DNA of 64,000 bases from Trichostrongylus colubriformis (taxonomy: Eukaryota; Nematoda; Chromadorea; Rhabditida; Trichostrongylidae). The stretch covers positions 46,050,591 to 46,114,590 of the forward strand of contig OZ022258.1 in NCBI GenBank assembly GCA_963978905.1, given 5' to 3'. Of the stretch, positions 47,975 to 59,530 are shown in pieces. The stretch's first letter is position 1; every line of letters starts with the position of its first letter. The position numbers were made by a program, and so were the translations under genes. Under the pieces are notes generated by a model. The model searched no databases. It was not told the origin of the DNA and saw only the letters and a program-made list of their open reading frames with translations.

Positions 47975-48550
47975 ACTGAACAAGCAGGAATAGAATCGAC
48001 GAAAAAACATTGAATAATCTCGTGTCAGCAAGGAATGGAATATGGAATGCATTTTTGTGGCATCCCAGATGTCTGAGAATGTTAGTCTTCACTTGAATAA
48101 ATTTTGTCAGAAATGCATGAGCGACAAAAGGCAACACATCGCACTTCCTGAAGCGTCGATCGAATGACTGTTTTCTTATCCTCGTTGAAGACGTGAATAC
48201 GGTATCTGCCTCAACCACTGAATATGAGAAGACAGAGAGAAAAAGACGTGAGTACTAGGTTACCAAGTGATGCTGCGAAGATAAAATTATGAAATGGAAG
48301 AAATTTCAAGAGATTTAGACTCTATTGTACCTGCTCATTTTGACTGTGGTTATCTATGCAAGCAGCGCACTAGACTATGTCACCTTTTGTCGCATGCATT
48401 TTTGACGAAAATTATTCAAGTGAAGACTAACATTCTCAGACATCTTGGGATGCCACAGAAACGCATTCCATATTCCATTCATTGCTGGGACAAGATTAAT
48501 CTATGTTTTTTCGTCGATTCTTTTCCTGCTTGTTCAGCAGTTTTCTCCCG
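47975..48550. repeat. Inverted repeat with about 160-base arms
   Basis: The arm at 47975-48140 (- sense) and the arm at 48385-48545 share CATTTTTGACGAAAATTATT-like and AAGACTAACATTCTCAGACA sequence. They read HAFLTK(F/I)IQVKTNILRHL in mirror frames. The spacer is about 240 bases. Confidence 0.7.
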
Positions 48551-48559
48551 GGAGTACTT

Positions 48560-49620
48560 GACTATGAATGTATGACGCAAGAGATCGCACTAATATTACA
48601 GTGGATCAGTTGATTTCCTCCGTTTTTCAAGAGATCGTGTATACAAACAAACTATGCACAACCGCTGCCATGGTCTCTGAGTAGATCTCCAATATCTCTC
48701 TCATTTTTCCGATTAAAAATTTCCACGAATCGTTCTCTGGTCCATTTCTATTTTGAGTTATGGCAATAGCATGAGCCGAATGGCTCAAGGGGCGAGGATG
48801 ACCAGCAATGGAGGTTTCTAGTGGCTGAACATCTTCAAATATCCCTGTTATTCTCTTTTGACCCTCTGACTAATTTTTGTTGGAGCCTTCCAAAATTCAC
48901 GATAATATTTATTCGACAAAATACAACAAATTTATTCAGCTTCAACAAAAATTAGCCAGAGGTCTATCTATGCCATCAATAAAAGAAGGTCGAATATGGA
49001 ATCCTCTCTTTTGACCCTTTCGAAATCAGAAGTCTATTCTTCATATTAAGTACAGCTAATAAATAAGCTGAAAGTTTTTCAGAAAAGGCTCTGTTTTTGT
49101 TATTTTCTCCCATCAATCAACGGCCCTGTCCGTTTTGTTGCTCGTCAACTGAGTCACTGGAAGGTTGGCCATCATTCTTGACGAGTTTACATCATTCTTT
49201 CATCGAATGCGGGTTTCTTCCACGTGCAAGGTTCCACTTCAGTTCGAATTGACAAACATGGTTGTTCCTGGATATCTCTTGTTATCGACGGCACAAGCTG
49301 TCTGATAATCCATTTTCCATTGAACACCTGATTATAAAGTATCCGATATCTAGGAGGAACCTTTTCATCCTGTTCTCTTCACGATTCCATCAAGAGTCAA
49401 ATGCATGGCGAAATCTGCATTGATTAGGACTGGGAAGTTTGTCCATCAGTTCATCCGAATTTCACTCTTGATGAGGTTCCGTGGTTGTGAACCTCCGGAT
49501 TCAGGGAATTGATTTTCCACACCGTCGGTCACATGGTCAAGTACCACCTCGTCTCTTAATCCTTTCGAATAAAGCTTTCTTTTTACTGAAATTCTGGTTT
49601 TTTTCTACTTCGCTTTTTTC
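48560..49620. other. No recognised gene
   Basis: Short unrelated frames only, ending at the mariner target. Confidence 0.35.
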
Positions 49621-49627
49621 CTCGTTA

Positions 49628-50481
49628 TTAGGTTGGACGGGAAGTTCTGGGACACTTTTTGTTTTTTCCTGTAGAAACCTGTAAAGCTTCGGGAGCATTT
49701 GGTAGTGGGGGGTATATGAAGCGTCTGAAAAGGGCTTCTGAATAGCACATTCATATTCTCTACGGCTTCAACTAGCAGTGAATTTACGGCAATTTCGCGA
49801 AAGGTGCGAAATTCACGAACACCGCCTCGGTTCCTCAGCATGCGAGGCCACTAACAAAATTAACCAGTCGATGGACCCAGGTACTGTCTCTCATATGGCG
49901 GCAGCCCGATGGCTCGATCGGCTCAAATTGGAACAGGAAAATATTCAAAAAATTGCATTGAGAAAAAAACTTTTTTTTTTTGAAAATTTTCAAAAAAATA
50001 GGAAACTGTTACCATCCAACACGACAGCCACTGCCGATCTCTACTGCAGGCAATTGGACACCGGAGCGCCAAAACTTACCGGAAAAATGGACCAAGACCT
50101 CTTCCTCCACGATAACGCTCACCCACATGTGGCAAAGTTGGCGTGTCAAAGGATCCAGGACCTCGGCTGGACGACGCTTCCCCACCCACCATATTCCCCG
50201 GACATGTCCCCAACTGACTACCACCTATTCCGGTCGTTGAGCCACTTCCTTGACGGGCGACAGTTCAAAGATGACGACGATCTCAAGAGCGGGCTCCAGA
50301 ACTTCTTTGACCAGAAGTCTCCCGAATTCTACCGGAAGGGTATCTACGATCTTCCTGAGCGTTGGCAGTACATTGTAGATCACGATGGTGCATACTTTGG
50401 TGACTGAAGTTACATGTGAGTAAAATTAAAATAAATTGAATTTTTCTCACAAGGTGTCCCAGAACTTCCCGTCCAACCTAA
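49628..50481 (+). mobile_element. Internally deleted mariner, third family
   Basis: TTAGGTTGGACGGGAAGTTC with GGGACAC at the left and the exact complement ending CCAACCTAA at 50481 flank 854 bp. TA lies on both sides. The terminal repeats are identical over about 28 bases, so the insertion may be young and cross-mobilised. Confidence 0.92.
49778..50407 (+). CDS. Mariner transposase with central deletion (209 residues)
   Basis: The frame is open from M to stop. The N-terminal part (EHRLGSSACEATNKINQSMD) matches the first DNA-binding domain. It then passes directly to the C-terminal catalytic part with NTTATADLYCRQLD, the second Asp in LFLHDNAHPHVAK and the third in YSPDMSPTDYHLF. About 130 residues, including the first catalytic Asp, are missing compared with the usual 340-350. 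It keeps a DNA-binding portion and may act as a repressor; that is speculation. Confidence 0.8.
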   Translation: MNLRQFRERCEIHEHRLGSSACEATNKINQSMDPGTVSHMAAARWLDRLKLEQENIQKIALRKKLFFFENFQKNRKLLPSNTTATADLYCRQLDTGAPKLTGKMDQDLFLHDNAHPHVAKLACQRIQDLGWTTLPHPPYSPDMSPTDYHLFRSLSHFLDGRQFKDDDDLKSGLQNFFDQKSPEFYRKGIYDLPERWQYIVDHDGAYFGD

Positions 50482-50738
50482 TATTTTCATTCTTAAGTAT
50501 GAATTCCTAAAGTCCATTTAAGAAGGAGTTGGCTCATCCCATCGAGGTCACCATGCTTAGTATCTCTTCCGAACCGATTCCACGACACGAGACCTGCTTA
50601 GAGAAGTGATAGGGGTAATGTGGGTAGTGAGATCTCCTTAATTGACTCACGCAAATGAAAGCTATGGGCCCAAGAAGGCTATATTTGGTGAAATTCCCGA
50701 TGAGAGGGAGTGCCCCTGGGCTTTGTAGGAGCCGTCTA

Positions 50739-51421
50739 TTGGGTGTGTGCAGAATAAATGGCCAAAACATAACTGGCCATAACTTCGCTCAAACACAAGT
50801 TTACTTGTTGAAATAAAAGCCATTCGAATCTATAGAACTTTGCCAACGATCTGGTAAGGAAAATATACCATCACGATCAAATTCTGGATTGCGAGAATCA
50901 ATAAAGTCAAGAATGGCATTTTTACCGTGCATAATTTTTCTGCCGCAGGTTTGCATCGGGAACCCGGAAAAAGTGGTAATCCGTCAGGGATAGGTCAGGG
51001 GAATAAGGGGGGTGAGGGAGAGGCTCGATGCCTAACTGCATCAATTTTTTACTGGGTGCGCAAAACAACGCAAAACCCCACAGTCGCAAGTCACCCGGCA
51101 GAAACTGATCGAGACTCTCCCTCACCCCCCTTATTTCTCAGACCTATCTCTGACGAATTACCACTTTTTCCCGGTTCTCGATGCAAACCTGGGTCAGAAG
51201 GAGTTCGCCGAAACGATGCATGTTGAAAATGCCATCGTTGACTTCATTAATTTTCGCAATCCTGAATTTGATCATGATGGCATATTTTCTTTACCAGATC
51301 GTTGGCAAGGTTGTGTAGATTCGAATGGTTTTTATTTCGACAAATAAAGTTGTGTCTGAGCGAAGTTATGGCGTTTTGAAAAAAGTGTTCCGTTTTGGCC
51401 ATTTATTCTGCACAGACCTAA
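50739..51421. mobile_element. Palindromic mariner derivative made of two 3' halves
   Basis: Both ends read (T)T(A/G)GGT.TGTGCAGAATAAA inward, with TA outside. The left half on the - strand and the right half on the + strand each encode the transposase C-terminus. This includes IEPLPHPPYSPDLSLTDYHF on the - strand, with the third catalytic Asp, and IVDFINFRNPEFDHDGIFSL on the + strand. The two halves meet near 51060-51100. No 5' end or N-terminal domain is present. Confidence 0.85.
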
Positions 51422-54400
51422 TACTTCAACAGCTGCCACTTGTTTTTTGGCAGCCCGCCCCTTTTTCTAGGCCGGCCCGCTCCCTATAGGAATAGATGGC
51501 GGGAAAGGGGTTCGATTCCGACTCTTCGATTCCGAGTGAGTGGGATGCGTGGCATATCGTAGAAGAATTCATCTAGAAACTTTAGTTGTCTCCATTCTGT
51601 TTCTATAAAAACCAGTGGCGCTGGGTATGTACGTGCACATATGTAATTTCACCGTAATCGTCTTCGCGAATTTCATTACCTCCGGGGTAAATACCACTAG
51701 GGACGATAAACACAGACCCATTTCGGTTGAATGAGTGCGACCGCACTTGCAGTATTGAAAATTGAATTCAATTCTACGTAGGAGGAATCTTACAAAAAGC
51801 ACTTTCCACGAATTATGTGGTTTCCTTGATGAATTCCTCTTTGCACCATTAATATCATAATCCTCACGATCTCCAACGCACATTTCGCAATGGCACGATG
51901 TCGTGAGACTAATGAAACATGGTCGAAGAAAAGGTGTGCGCAGTTATATGGGCGAAAAACTCCACAGGAATCGTGAAAGTGGAATTGGAGCCTTGCCGAA
52001 TTTTTTTTTGCTTGGGAGCTACCAGAAGAGCATGGTACAGTCGTCTCAGTTTGAGTATGGAGCAGAGTCGAGCATGGTGCCGAAGAAAATTTTCAAAAGA
52101 CATTCCTCTTTCAAAACAGGGCCTCCACATGACACCCCCACCTCCCCCCACCCCTCTTCATTTTCCGATTTTGTATGGTTTTCTCCTCAGTCAGCGCAAT
52201 TCCAAGGAAATTAACAGCTTATAAATTAAAATCGAGGCCAAACTCGTGACAAAATGAGAAAAGAGGAACCAGATAAAAAACTACAAAGTTAGATAATCAA
52301 TCGGAAACGGAAGCGTCGATGAGCATGGGTCATGCTCATCTTCAGACGGTAGAGGAGAAGGATAAAAGTCATACAAGTAATGCGGCAAGGATAAAGGATG
52401 AAAAAAGAGGGATGAAAGAGCTAAAAAACAAAAATGGGAAAAAGAAGATGGAATGCATTGAGAGTGGACTGTACTGCGCTCACTTCTCCATAGTAGACTT
52501 GAACCCCTTTTAAGTAAAAGACCGTTCACATTTTTCGAAAAATCGACGGTGGCGACGGATTAAAGGGCAGAAACCGTCGCACCGTCATAACTTCATTAAA
52601 AATGAATAAAATGGGAAAAAACTAGTAGCGTTGGATTCGTCTCGATGCGACTACTTCAACGACTTACACGATGTACTACCGAAACTCAATCTTTCGGAGT
52701 AATGTGAACTACCTTCATAATAATTCTCTTGGCCTAATCTATTTACTGCTTGGTTTTCCCAATAACTGCGTACTTTGACAGATGCACATTTCGTCAGGAA
52801 AATCTGAAGAAATTTCAAACTGTCTCACTTCAAACGTAACCTTGTGAACGTAGATTTCGAAAACTGAATCTACGAAATTGCCGCTTCCTAATTACCATCG
52901 AATCCATGTCATGTTTCCAGAGAGAAGACATTGTGAATACCTTCTCGTCGAAATGGTGAAATCTTCCCATGTTCCCTATAGAAAAATTATCCGCTGTGTC
53001 TGATATTTTTCCAACATACACCCTTTGTACAAAGGAGACCAATGGAAGGGGCGAATTGGCCTTGGCAAGCCGCGTTGTGCGATGCACCATGCATGAAAAT
53101 TCCATTCAAATCATAGCATTCAAACGGACTGAATGCGAGCTTCGCGCAGTTGACCATCCCTTGACGAAGGCCTGAGTCTGGTGTGGAGTGGCGCTATCAA
53201 GACGGTATATCGTAAATATCTCCTTAAATTCATATTATGTAAATTGGTGCTAGCAGTACAGAAAATTCATCGGAACACTTTCTTCTACTATATAATCTTG
53301 TTAACTGCTCGAAATGAAGAGGGATATGGGGCTTTATCTAGGACTCCTTTGGGTGCTTCTTTTACATCCTCTACACAGTTCCTTCACATTCTCTGCACAG
53401 TTATCCATTAGCGGAGTTTCTATCCTATTTTGGCTGACGTAACAGAAGAATGTTCAATCTAAACCTGCAGCAGTCCATTTGTCAGAGGACGAAAAGGTGG
53501 TGATTGCTAGGCTACAAGCGCTGATAACTGAATATGCATAACCAGTATTACTTCGGAAAATGTGCGGAAAATCTCACATGATTCTTGTTTGCAGCTGTAA
53601 AGGTCCCGCTCCGAGCTGTCTGAAAGGTTTTATGAAATGCTACATATTGTAACACTCTCCTTTGACTGGATCTCGATTTCACACACCGGATGAGGGCAAT
53701 TCTTGTAGGACCCGGTAGAGACACGATGCTTCTCAAGGCGAGATATTATATGACGGAACAGCAAGGTCAGGGCTGCGAAAAGAGTAGGTGAAAAAGGGAG
53801 GCTCGTACGCGGGTTCCTATGTTTTTTATACCTCCGACGAGAAGGACAACTGTTCGGGCAAATTCCTTCGCAGTCGTCCCCGGTCATCATATTTCTTCAG
53901 TTTTTTTCAGCAGTTGTTACTCAATCTAGTTTGACAATCCCACCGCATCATATTAATTCGCTGCTCAACCACAAACGACTGACATTGATAAAAAAAAATC
54001 AATAAAATTATACTTAGTTAATAAAACTAGTAACAACATTAAGGAAAAATATTGAGAAAATGGATACTCAACTAACTTGCTGCTCTCCGGCTGAAATTTT
54101 TAGTTTCCTTCAGTTAGTTTTTTTACTATTGATCCTCGTACATACCATCATTGGTGTCTATTCAATTTAAAAATATATATATATATTGATTATTACTAAT
54201 GCATGTAGCCTGCTAAGGACCCGAAAACAAGGCCCATTTTCAGGTATGCACTAAGGAATGGGTCCAATAGAGGTCTGAATAGCGTTGATGATGATTCATG
54301 TCAGTGTTCATGTGATGTCAAGAGCAGCCCTTAGCCAGAGTCTTTCTTCTCTCTCTTCCCTTCCTTCCCTATCCTCTTATTTTCGTTGTACGTGAATAGC

Positions 54401-54860
54401 TTACACTTTGTGTCTTGTGATGATTAGATGATTAGTCACGTGGTTGCATTGGAATCTCCTTTCATATCCCTTTTAACTCCCAATTCCTTCCTTTCATAAT
54501 TCGAGAACCACCACGTCGTGTGGAGCTACCCATAACTCCGCCCTCAAATTTTAAAAAGGTCAGCTCACGTATGCTACTGCTACTAGTAGCCAGTTTTCTA
54601 GTTCCTTCTTTTTTCGTTTGCTCTTAGTGAGGTGTTTTGTAAAGTAATCTCCCTCCCACCCATATTTGATCTCTGCCTTGGACTGTGGAAAGAAGCCTAC
54701 AAAACCTTTCAAAAGATGTTTGAGTTTATTGGCAAAAGTAACCTGACTATAAAGGATTGCCAAAGAAAACACTTCTCTGGACAACGTCCCTTGTCAATGT
54801 TCCCGCATCTGAACTAGGAATTTTTGCCTTGAACTTACAATACCTCCTATTTTCCAATTT
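51422..54860. other. No recognised gene
   Basis: A (TA)n tract lies near 54172-54186. Frames are short and unlike known families. Confidence 0.35.
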
Positions 54861-54866
54861 AAGAAC

Positions 54867-55298
54867 TTAAAGGAATCGTCCACGGAAAATGAGTTTTTGT
54901 GTTACCCATATATTTATGTTGTATTTGCCTAATGTTGGCCTCATGCAAAATTTCACGCGAAAAAATGTGAGTCTGGCTGAGATACAGCACCACAAAGTGC
55001 GGTCCCAGTGGGCGGGGCCTCCGTGTAAAAGCCTCGTACCGCGTCCACCGTGGTCGGAGACGCATTGTAGGAACAGAAGGTTACGTAAACAGTCCCACTC
55101 TCCGTTCCCAACGGCGGCGGAAGACAGGACGAGGCTTTTACACGGAGGCCCCGCCCACTGGGACCGCACTTTGTGGTGCTGTATCTCAGCCAGATTCACA
55201 TTTTTTGCGTGAAATTTTGCATGAGGCCAACATTAGGCAAATACAACATAAATATATGGGTAACACAAAAACTCATTTTCCGTGGACGATTCCTTTAA
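54867..55298. mobile_element. TTAA palindrome MITE, copy 2 (intact ends)
   Basis: TTAA, then AGGAATCGTCCACGGAAAAT, arms of about 165 bases, and the complement ending ATTCCT and TTAA. The arms carry TTTTTGTGTTACCCATATAT, TTGTATTTGCCTAATGTTGG and GTGGGCGGGGCCTCC. The spacer is about 100 bases. TTAA target copies suggest piggyBac-type mobilisation. Confidence 0.88.
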
Positions 55299-55517
55299 TG
55301 TCCTACCACATAACTATTCTTGGAACAATTGCGTAGACCTAAAGTACAACACCAATTGAAAAGTCTACTTACGTCAGCAGTACGAGAAGTTAAAATGGCT
55401 TCAACTCTGCAATTTTGATAAAATTTTTATTTTAAGCTACGGGACATGCCGTCTTCTAGAGCTTTCTGATGTGGAAAAAATAAGAGAAGTTAAGCAGGGA
55501 TCAAATGGATCGTTAAA

Positions 55518-55803
55518 AGCAGTGGTAGAGAAATGTGGGTAATGAGAACTTTTCAAGTGGGTCATTCAAAGGAAATCTATGGAATAGGAAGCGGAATGAC
55601 CTATTCCCGAAGACTGATCCCTCTTTGGAAAGAGATTCATTTTCTACCTGACCCTCCCCTTTCGAAATAAGGGCGCAAAGGAGGTTTAGCTTCTTTCATT
55701 GATGGTTTTAGCAATTTTTCCTTCCATTTCCTACCACTAAGCATCTCGACTTTCTTATTCTATGAACTTTCTATATTCGGCCCGATTTAGGTCTACCACT
55801 GCC
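55518..55803. mobile_element. Short inverted-repeat element
   Basis: AGCAGTGGTAGA at the left pairs with TCTACCACTGC at the right over about 285 bp. Its interior shares GTGGGTA(A/G)TGAGA and GAAA(G)CTATGG with 50605-50680 and CATCTCGACTTTC with the nested-element family. Confidence 0.5.
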
Positions 55804-56484
55804 TTCGCAGGTGCCGAAACTGAAACTATCGCAACAAGTGAACAAACTATTAGCTATTTTAAAAACAACATTCTTTGTGGTTCATTAGAAAGGGTTACCG
55901 AAAATGGTTCCACAAGAGCCACCATGGTGTATAATTAACGGCGAAGTAGAAGGCTCCATATGCGTAGATGCCCCCTCTTCACGTTTCCGGTAGAAAACCA
56001 GTACTTGACTCGGACATTAGCCATTCTTATTTATGAAGCATCATTCTTACATAAAAACACGGTGGTCTCCGGGGTTCCCAAATTTATGGTAACAACAGAA
56101 TGAGAAAAGAGCCAGAAGAATTATGTCGTGCTACAACATAAGGAAACTTCTCTTAGAGTTTCTGCAGCTAGGTTCAGTATCTACGGAAAAGTTCTGTACT
56201 TAAAAATTGTCCCACAATCACAAAATTGATCAGGGGATTAAACCCTCGACCTTTGTCTATCTAGACTAAAGAAGACGATGAGAACTAAAAATATATGTGA
56301 ATAATACTGATACAATACAACCCTTCAATTTTCGAAGATTGTTATGTCGGGGTCATCCGATAAAGTGGATATACGTACTGCTTTGTACTAGGTCTTCTTC
56401 TGCATGTCCTTGTGTAGGTTGAATCGCTTACAAATGCAAATGAAATTTTGGTTGGAGGCAGAATACATGGCGCGTTCCAGCAGA

Positions 56485-56735
56485 GGTGAAGGTAGTGTAC
56501 GGGCAAGTGGTGCGCAGCCCCTCTCATTTTGCGGGGTTCAAATCCGCATGAACGCCCGCCCAGGCCAACCAAGCCTTCCATTCCTCGTGCATTGGTCCCA
56601 CACTTCTCTGGGAGGATAAAAACACTGACTTGTAAATCGGCTGGTCCTGGCAATTCACTGTATAGGGCGAATGGCATTCACCTGTCACACCGATCCCGAA
56701 TGGAACTAGACTGCGCGGCGCACAGCAGCAAGGGG
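56485..56735 (+). repeat. tRNA-derived SINE, second family
   Basis: GGTGAAGGTAGTGTACGGGC (A-box-like) and GGTTCAAATCC at 56535-56545 (B-box) head a 250-base unit. Its body ends TAGACTGCGCGGCGCACAGC then AAGGGGTTGATTG. The short unpaired acceptor indicates a SINE, not a tRNA gene. Confidence 0.65.
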
Positions 56736-56981
56736 TTGATTGAAGCCAAAAAACTTTATTCTATTTTACAGATCTACACCACATGGTTTGCATTGTTTCC
56801 CATGCAGTAGCACCTTTTTTCGTTTCTGCTCTTCGCACTATAGTATTTACTACTGCTTTCATCTGATCTTTTATTCAATTTCTTACGATGAAAAAGGGCC
56901 CTTGCCATTTCCACTAGTTCTACTATTTCATCTATCCTTTTCTGGGTGCTAATTTTTGTAAGCAGTGGAATATATAATATA

Positions 56982-57657
56982 TTAGGCAGTCTAAAAAGTC
57001 TTTTCGTATTTTTAAATACCGCTTTTTCCCTCAAAACTGCTTTCCACAAAATTTCTTCTGTACATATACATGTGGTACAAGTTCTCACGCATCTATAGGT
57101 ATTGTTGTCTTCCATCTCCCGGATAACCCTTTTCGGCAAAATAAAATATCAAAAGTCACCTCATTTTCAATTCCAATTTTTTTCTTTGAATGGCGTTAGA
57201 CAGGGAAAGGAAAAGGTGACAATCCGATGGAGCAAGATCAGGGCTATAAGGCAACAATTTTTATCCAAGCTCGAGAATTTTCTGAAAGAAAAAATTTTAA
57301 AAAATTTTTACCACTAGTGGAAAAATGACTCGCCAAAAAATTTTCGAGCTTGGATAAAAAATGCTGCCCCATCCACCTTATAGCCCTCATCTTGCTCCAT
57401 CGGATTATCACCTTTTCCTTTCCCTGTCTAACGCCATTCAAAGAAAAATTTTTTTATAATTTTTGTATTGAAAATGAGGTTGACCGTTGATATGTTTATT
57501 TTGCCGAAAAGGGTTATCCAGGAGATGGAGGACAATAATACTTATAGATGCGTGTGGACTTGTACTACATATACATGTACAGAAGAGATTGCTGGAAAGC
57601 ACTTTGGAGGGAAAAAGCGGTATTTGAAAATACGAAAAGACTTTTTAGACTACCCAA
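56982..57657. mobile_element. Second palindromic mariner-ended element
   Basis: TTAGGCAGTCTAAAAAGTCT begins at 56982 and its complement ends at 57657, with TA outside. The arms stay inverted for nearly the whole 676 bp, including TTTCCCTGTCTAACGCCATT and the TTATCCAAGCTCGA block around the centre at about 57310. Each arm reads CCGAAAAGGGTTATCC and GGAGATGGA. No transposase domain is recognisable. Confidence 0.8.
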
Positions 57658-58347
57658 TAATACAAGACACGTGCCCGAAGTACCGTAGTATATACATGAT
57701 AATTCTAGATTTCTGTAGTATATGGTACTAGCTCGCTACAGTAATTTGAATGATTTCAGTATCCTTTGAGGAATTCCGAAGAAGACCTTTTGAGTCATGG
57801 TGCGTTTTCTGAAAACGGTATCATGTGGGGGTGTATGCACGGAACATATGACTGATGTCAATTTTTGCTGAGCGGCTCTACGAATGTCAAAAAAGGGGTT
57901 GATGGTTCGATTCCATCTTAGGACGAGTTTTTGCAAATTTAGAATTTTCGCTTTTTGAGCTTTAAACACTTGAGTACGAAAAATAAGTTCAATAATCATC
58001 TTCAGCATGTCAAATTACCCTTGATTATTAGTTTTCAGCCAAGTTCGCTATCCAATTTTTCCAGCATGCCATCGCCATAGCGCACGCCAGGCATTTTTCT
58101 GCCAGGCGATACGATATTCGTGTCTAGGGGGTACTTCTAAAGACAAATCTCCGGCTTAATCGGAGTTTTCACCCAAATTGAAAAAAAAATTGGCCTGGGC
58201 ATTGGGGAAAACAAAAGCTGAGGAAAAGAGCTCATAAGAGTGTGTTTCCACAATCAGGAAAAAGAATAGATTCTTATAAGGCTCCCCTTAGAATGGATGC
58301 ATGCGATGAGAGCAGAAATTCAGGGGGATTGCGATTGAGTTCCTCTT

Positions 58348-58425
58348 AATCTGAAAGAATCGTCCACGTGAATTTGAGCTCTTCTGTCACCCACAAATTC
58401 ATGTTGTATTTGCTTTCTAAGCGTA
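58348..58425 (+). mobile_element. Partial TTAA palindrome MITE end
   Basis: CTGAAAGAATCGTCCACGTG, then CTTCTGTCACCCACA and TTCATGTTGTATTTGC, match the left arm of 54867-55298. The rest is absent; the CCCGCCGACG repeat follows. Confidence 0.65.
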
Positions 58426-58454
58426 GTCAGGTACAAGGCACAGAAGCAAATCAA

Positions 58455-58660
58455 CGTTAGGCGCGAAAATTTGAACTGAGCTCTGCCCGCCGACGACTGT
58501 CCAAGTGTTGCTAGGCGGAAATTGAAACGAGTCGCTGTCCTCCCACTTTTTCAAATTCTGCAATGGAGCAAAGCAAATACCTCGGTTCTTTTCCTGTTTC
58601 TGTTCATGTACTACGTCTAGTAGGGTGATTTTAAGAGGAATTATAATTATTGGATTCCTG
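58455..58660 (+). repeat. Dispersed repeat (CCCGCCGACG family), copy 2
   Basis: It matches 15580-15770 in the same orientation, ending TCATGTACTACGTCTAGTAG. Confidence 0.65.
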
Positions 58661-58979
58661 TGGACAATTTATTCAATACCTTCCCGTGACTTTCCAAACG
58701 CGCTTCACGAAATCTCCATTTCAAATACTTCAGGGACAATTTCCAAAAGAGAACCTAGCAGTGCGTCATGATACTTTGACTTTTGGTAACAAGCGTTCAC
58801 AAGTATGTATGGTTCCAGTGTGAACATTAAGGTACACTTATCAGGTAATAATGAAGCATGCCAAGTTCACTTCGGGATTCTCAGCTGTTCTTATTTATTC
58901 TTGTTTGAAACACATTTTCGGAGGAGTTGAAGCGCCGATGTAGAATAAAGTTAGCCATCGTGAATCACTCCACAAACCG

Positions 58980-59530
58980 TGAAAATGGCATATTCGCGTC
59001 CAGAACAATTGAATCATTTGTTACCAGAAAATTCCATTTTTCACCAACGTCCACTAGTGCACGAGGGGTACACATGTCACGTGCTTAGGGCATTCTTTGA
59101 GCAAAATTTTGAAATTTGTACTTTACAAAAGCATGAATTTGACGAGATCTGCGTGACTACCTTAAAGTGGATTTCCAAGGCTCACAGCTGAAACGTCACA
59201 GTCATGGCTTCCTAAACACAACAGTTTGGACTGATCAAAGATATCTGATCGTGAGGCGAACTGTGTACCAGTCGTGAAATATGGTAACGATAAAGTCCCA
59301 GCAGAGTCCTACTCCCGAAACCGTATGTAAGTAGTCACTCATGCACCGTATAGCAGTCCTGACCTCCGTGGCCACAAGTTACTCCTCCTCTTGATGACAG
59401 AACTTTGCGGAAATTCTCCGTCGACTGGAAGACCTCAAAGCAGTGGAAGCTTTTTTTCGACTCACAGTCACTCATTTTCATGATCTGCTGCATCGAGTAG
59501 GATGAGGGTTGTCATTGTTCGAGGAGACTA
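58980..59530 (+). pseudogene. Very decayed mariner-like remnant
   Basis: VPAESY, then YSSPDLRGHKLLL and LRKFSVDWKTSKQWKLFF in order resemble the mariner C-terminal third with the PDL motif. The upstream frame from 58979 may be the eroded N-terminus. Support is weak. Confidence 0.3.

Noticed and set aside
57885..57925. GGTTCGATTCC as a tRNA gene
   Set aside because: Only a B-box-like sequence is present; no A-box or acceptor pairing could be found.
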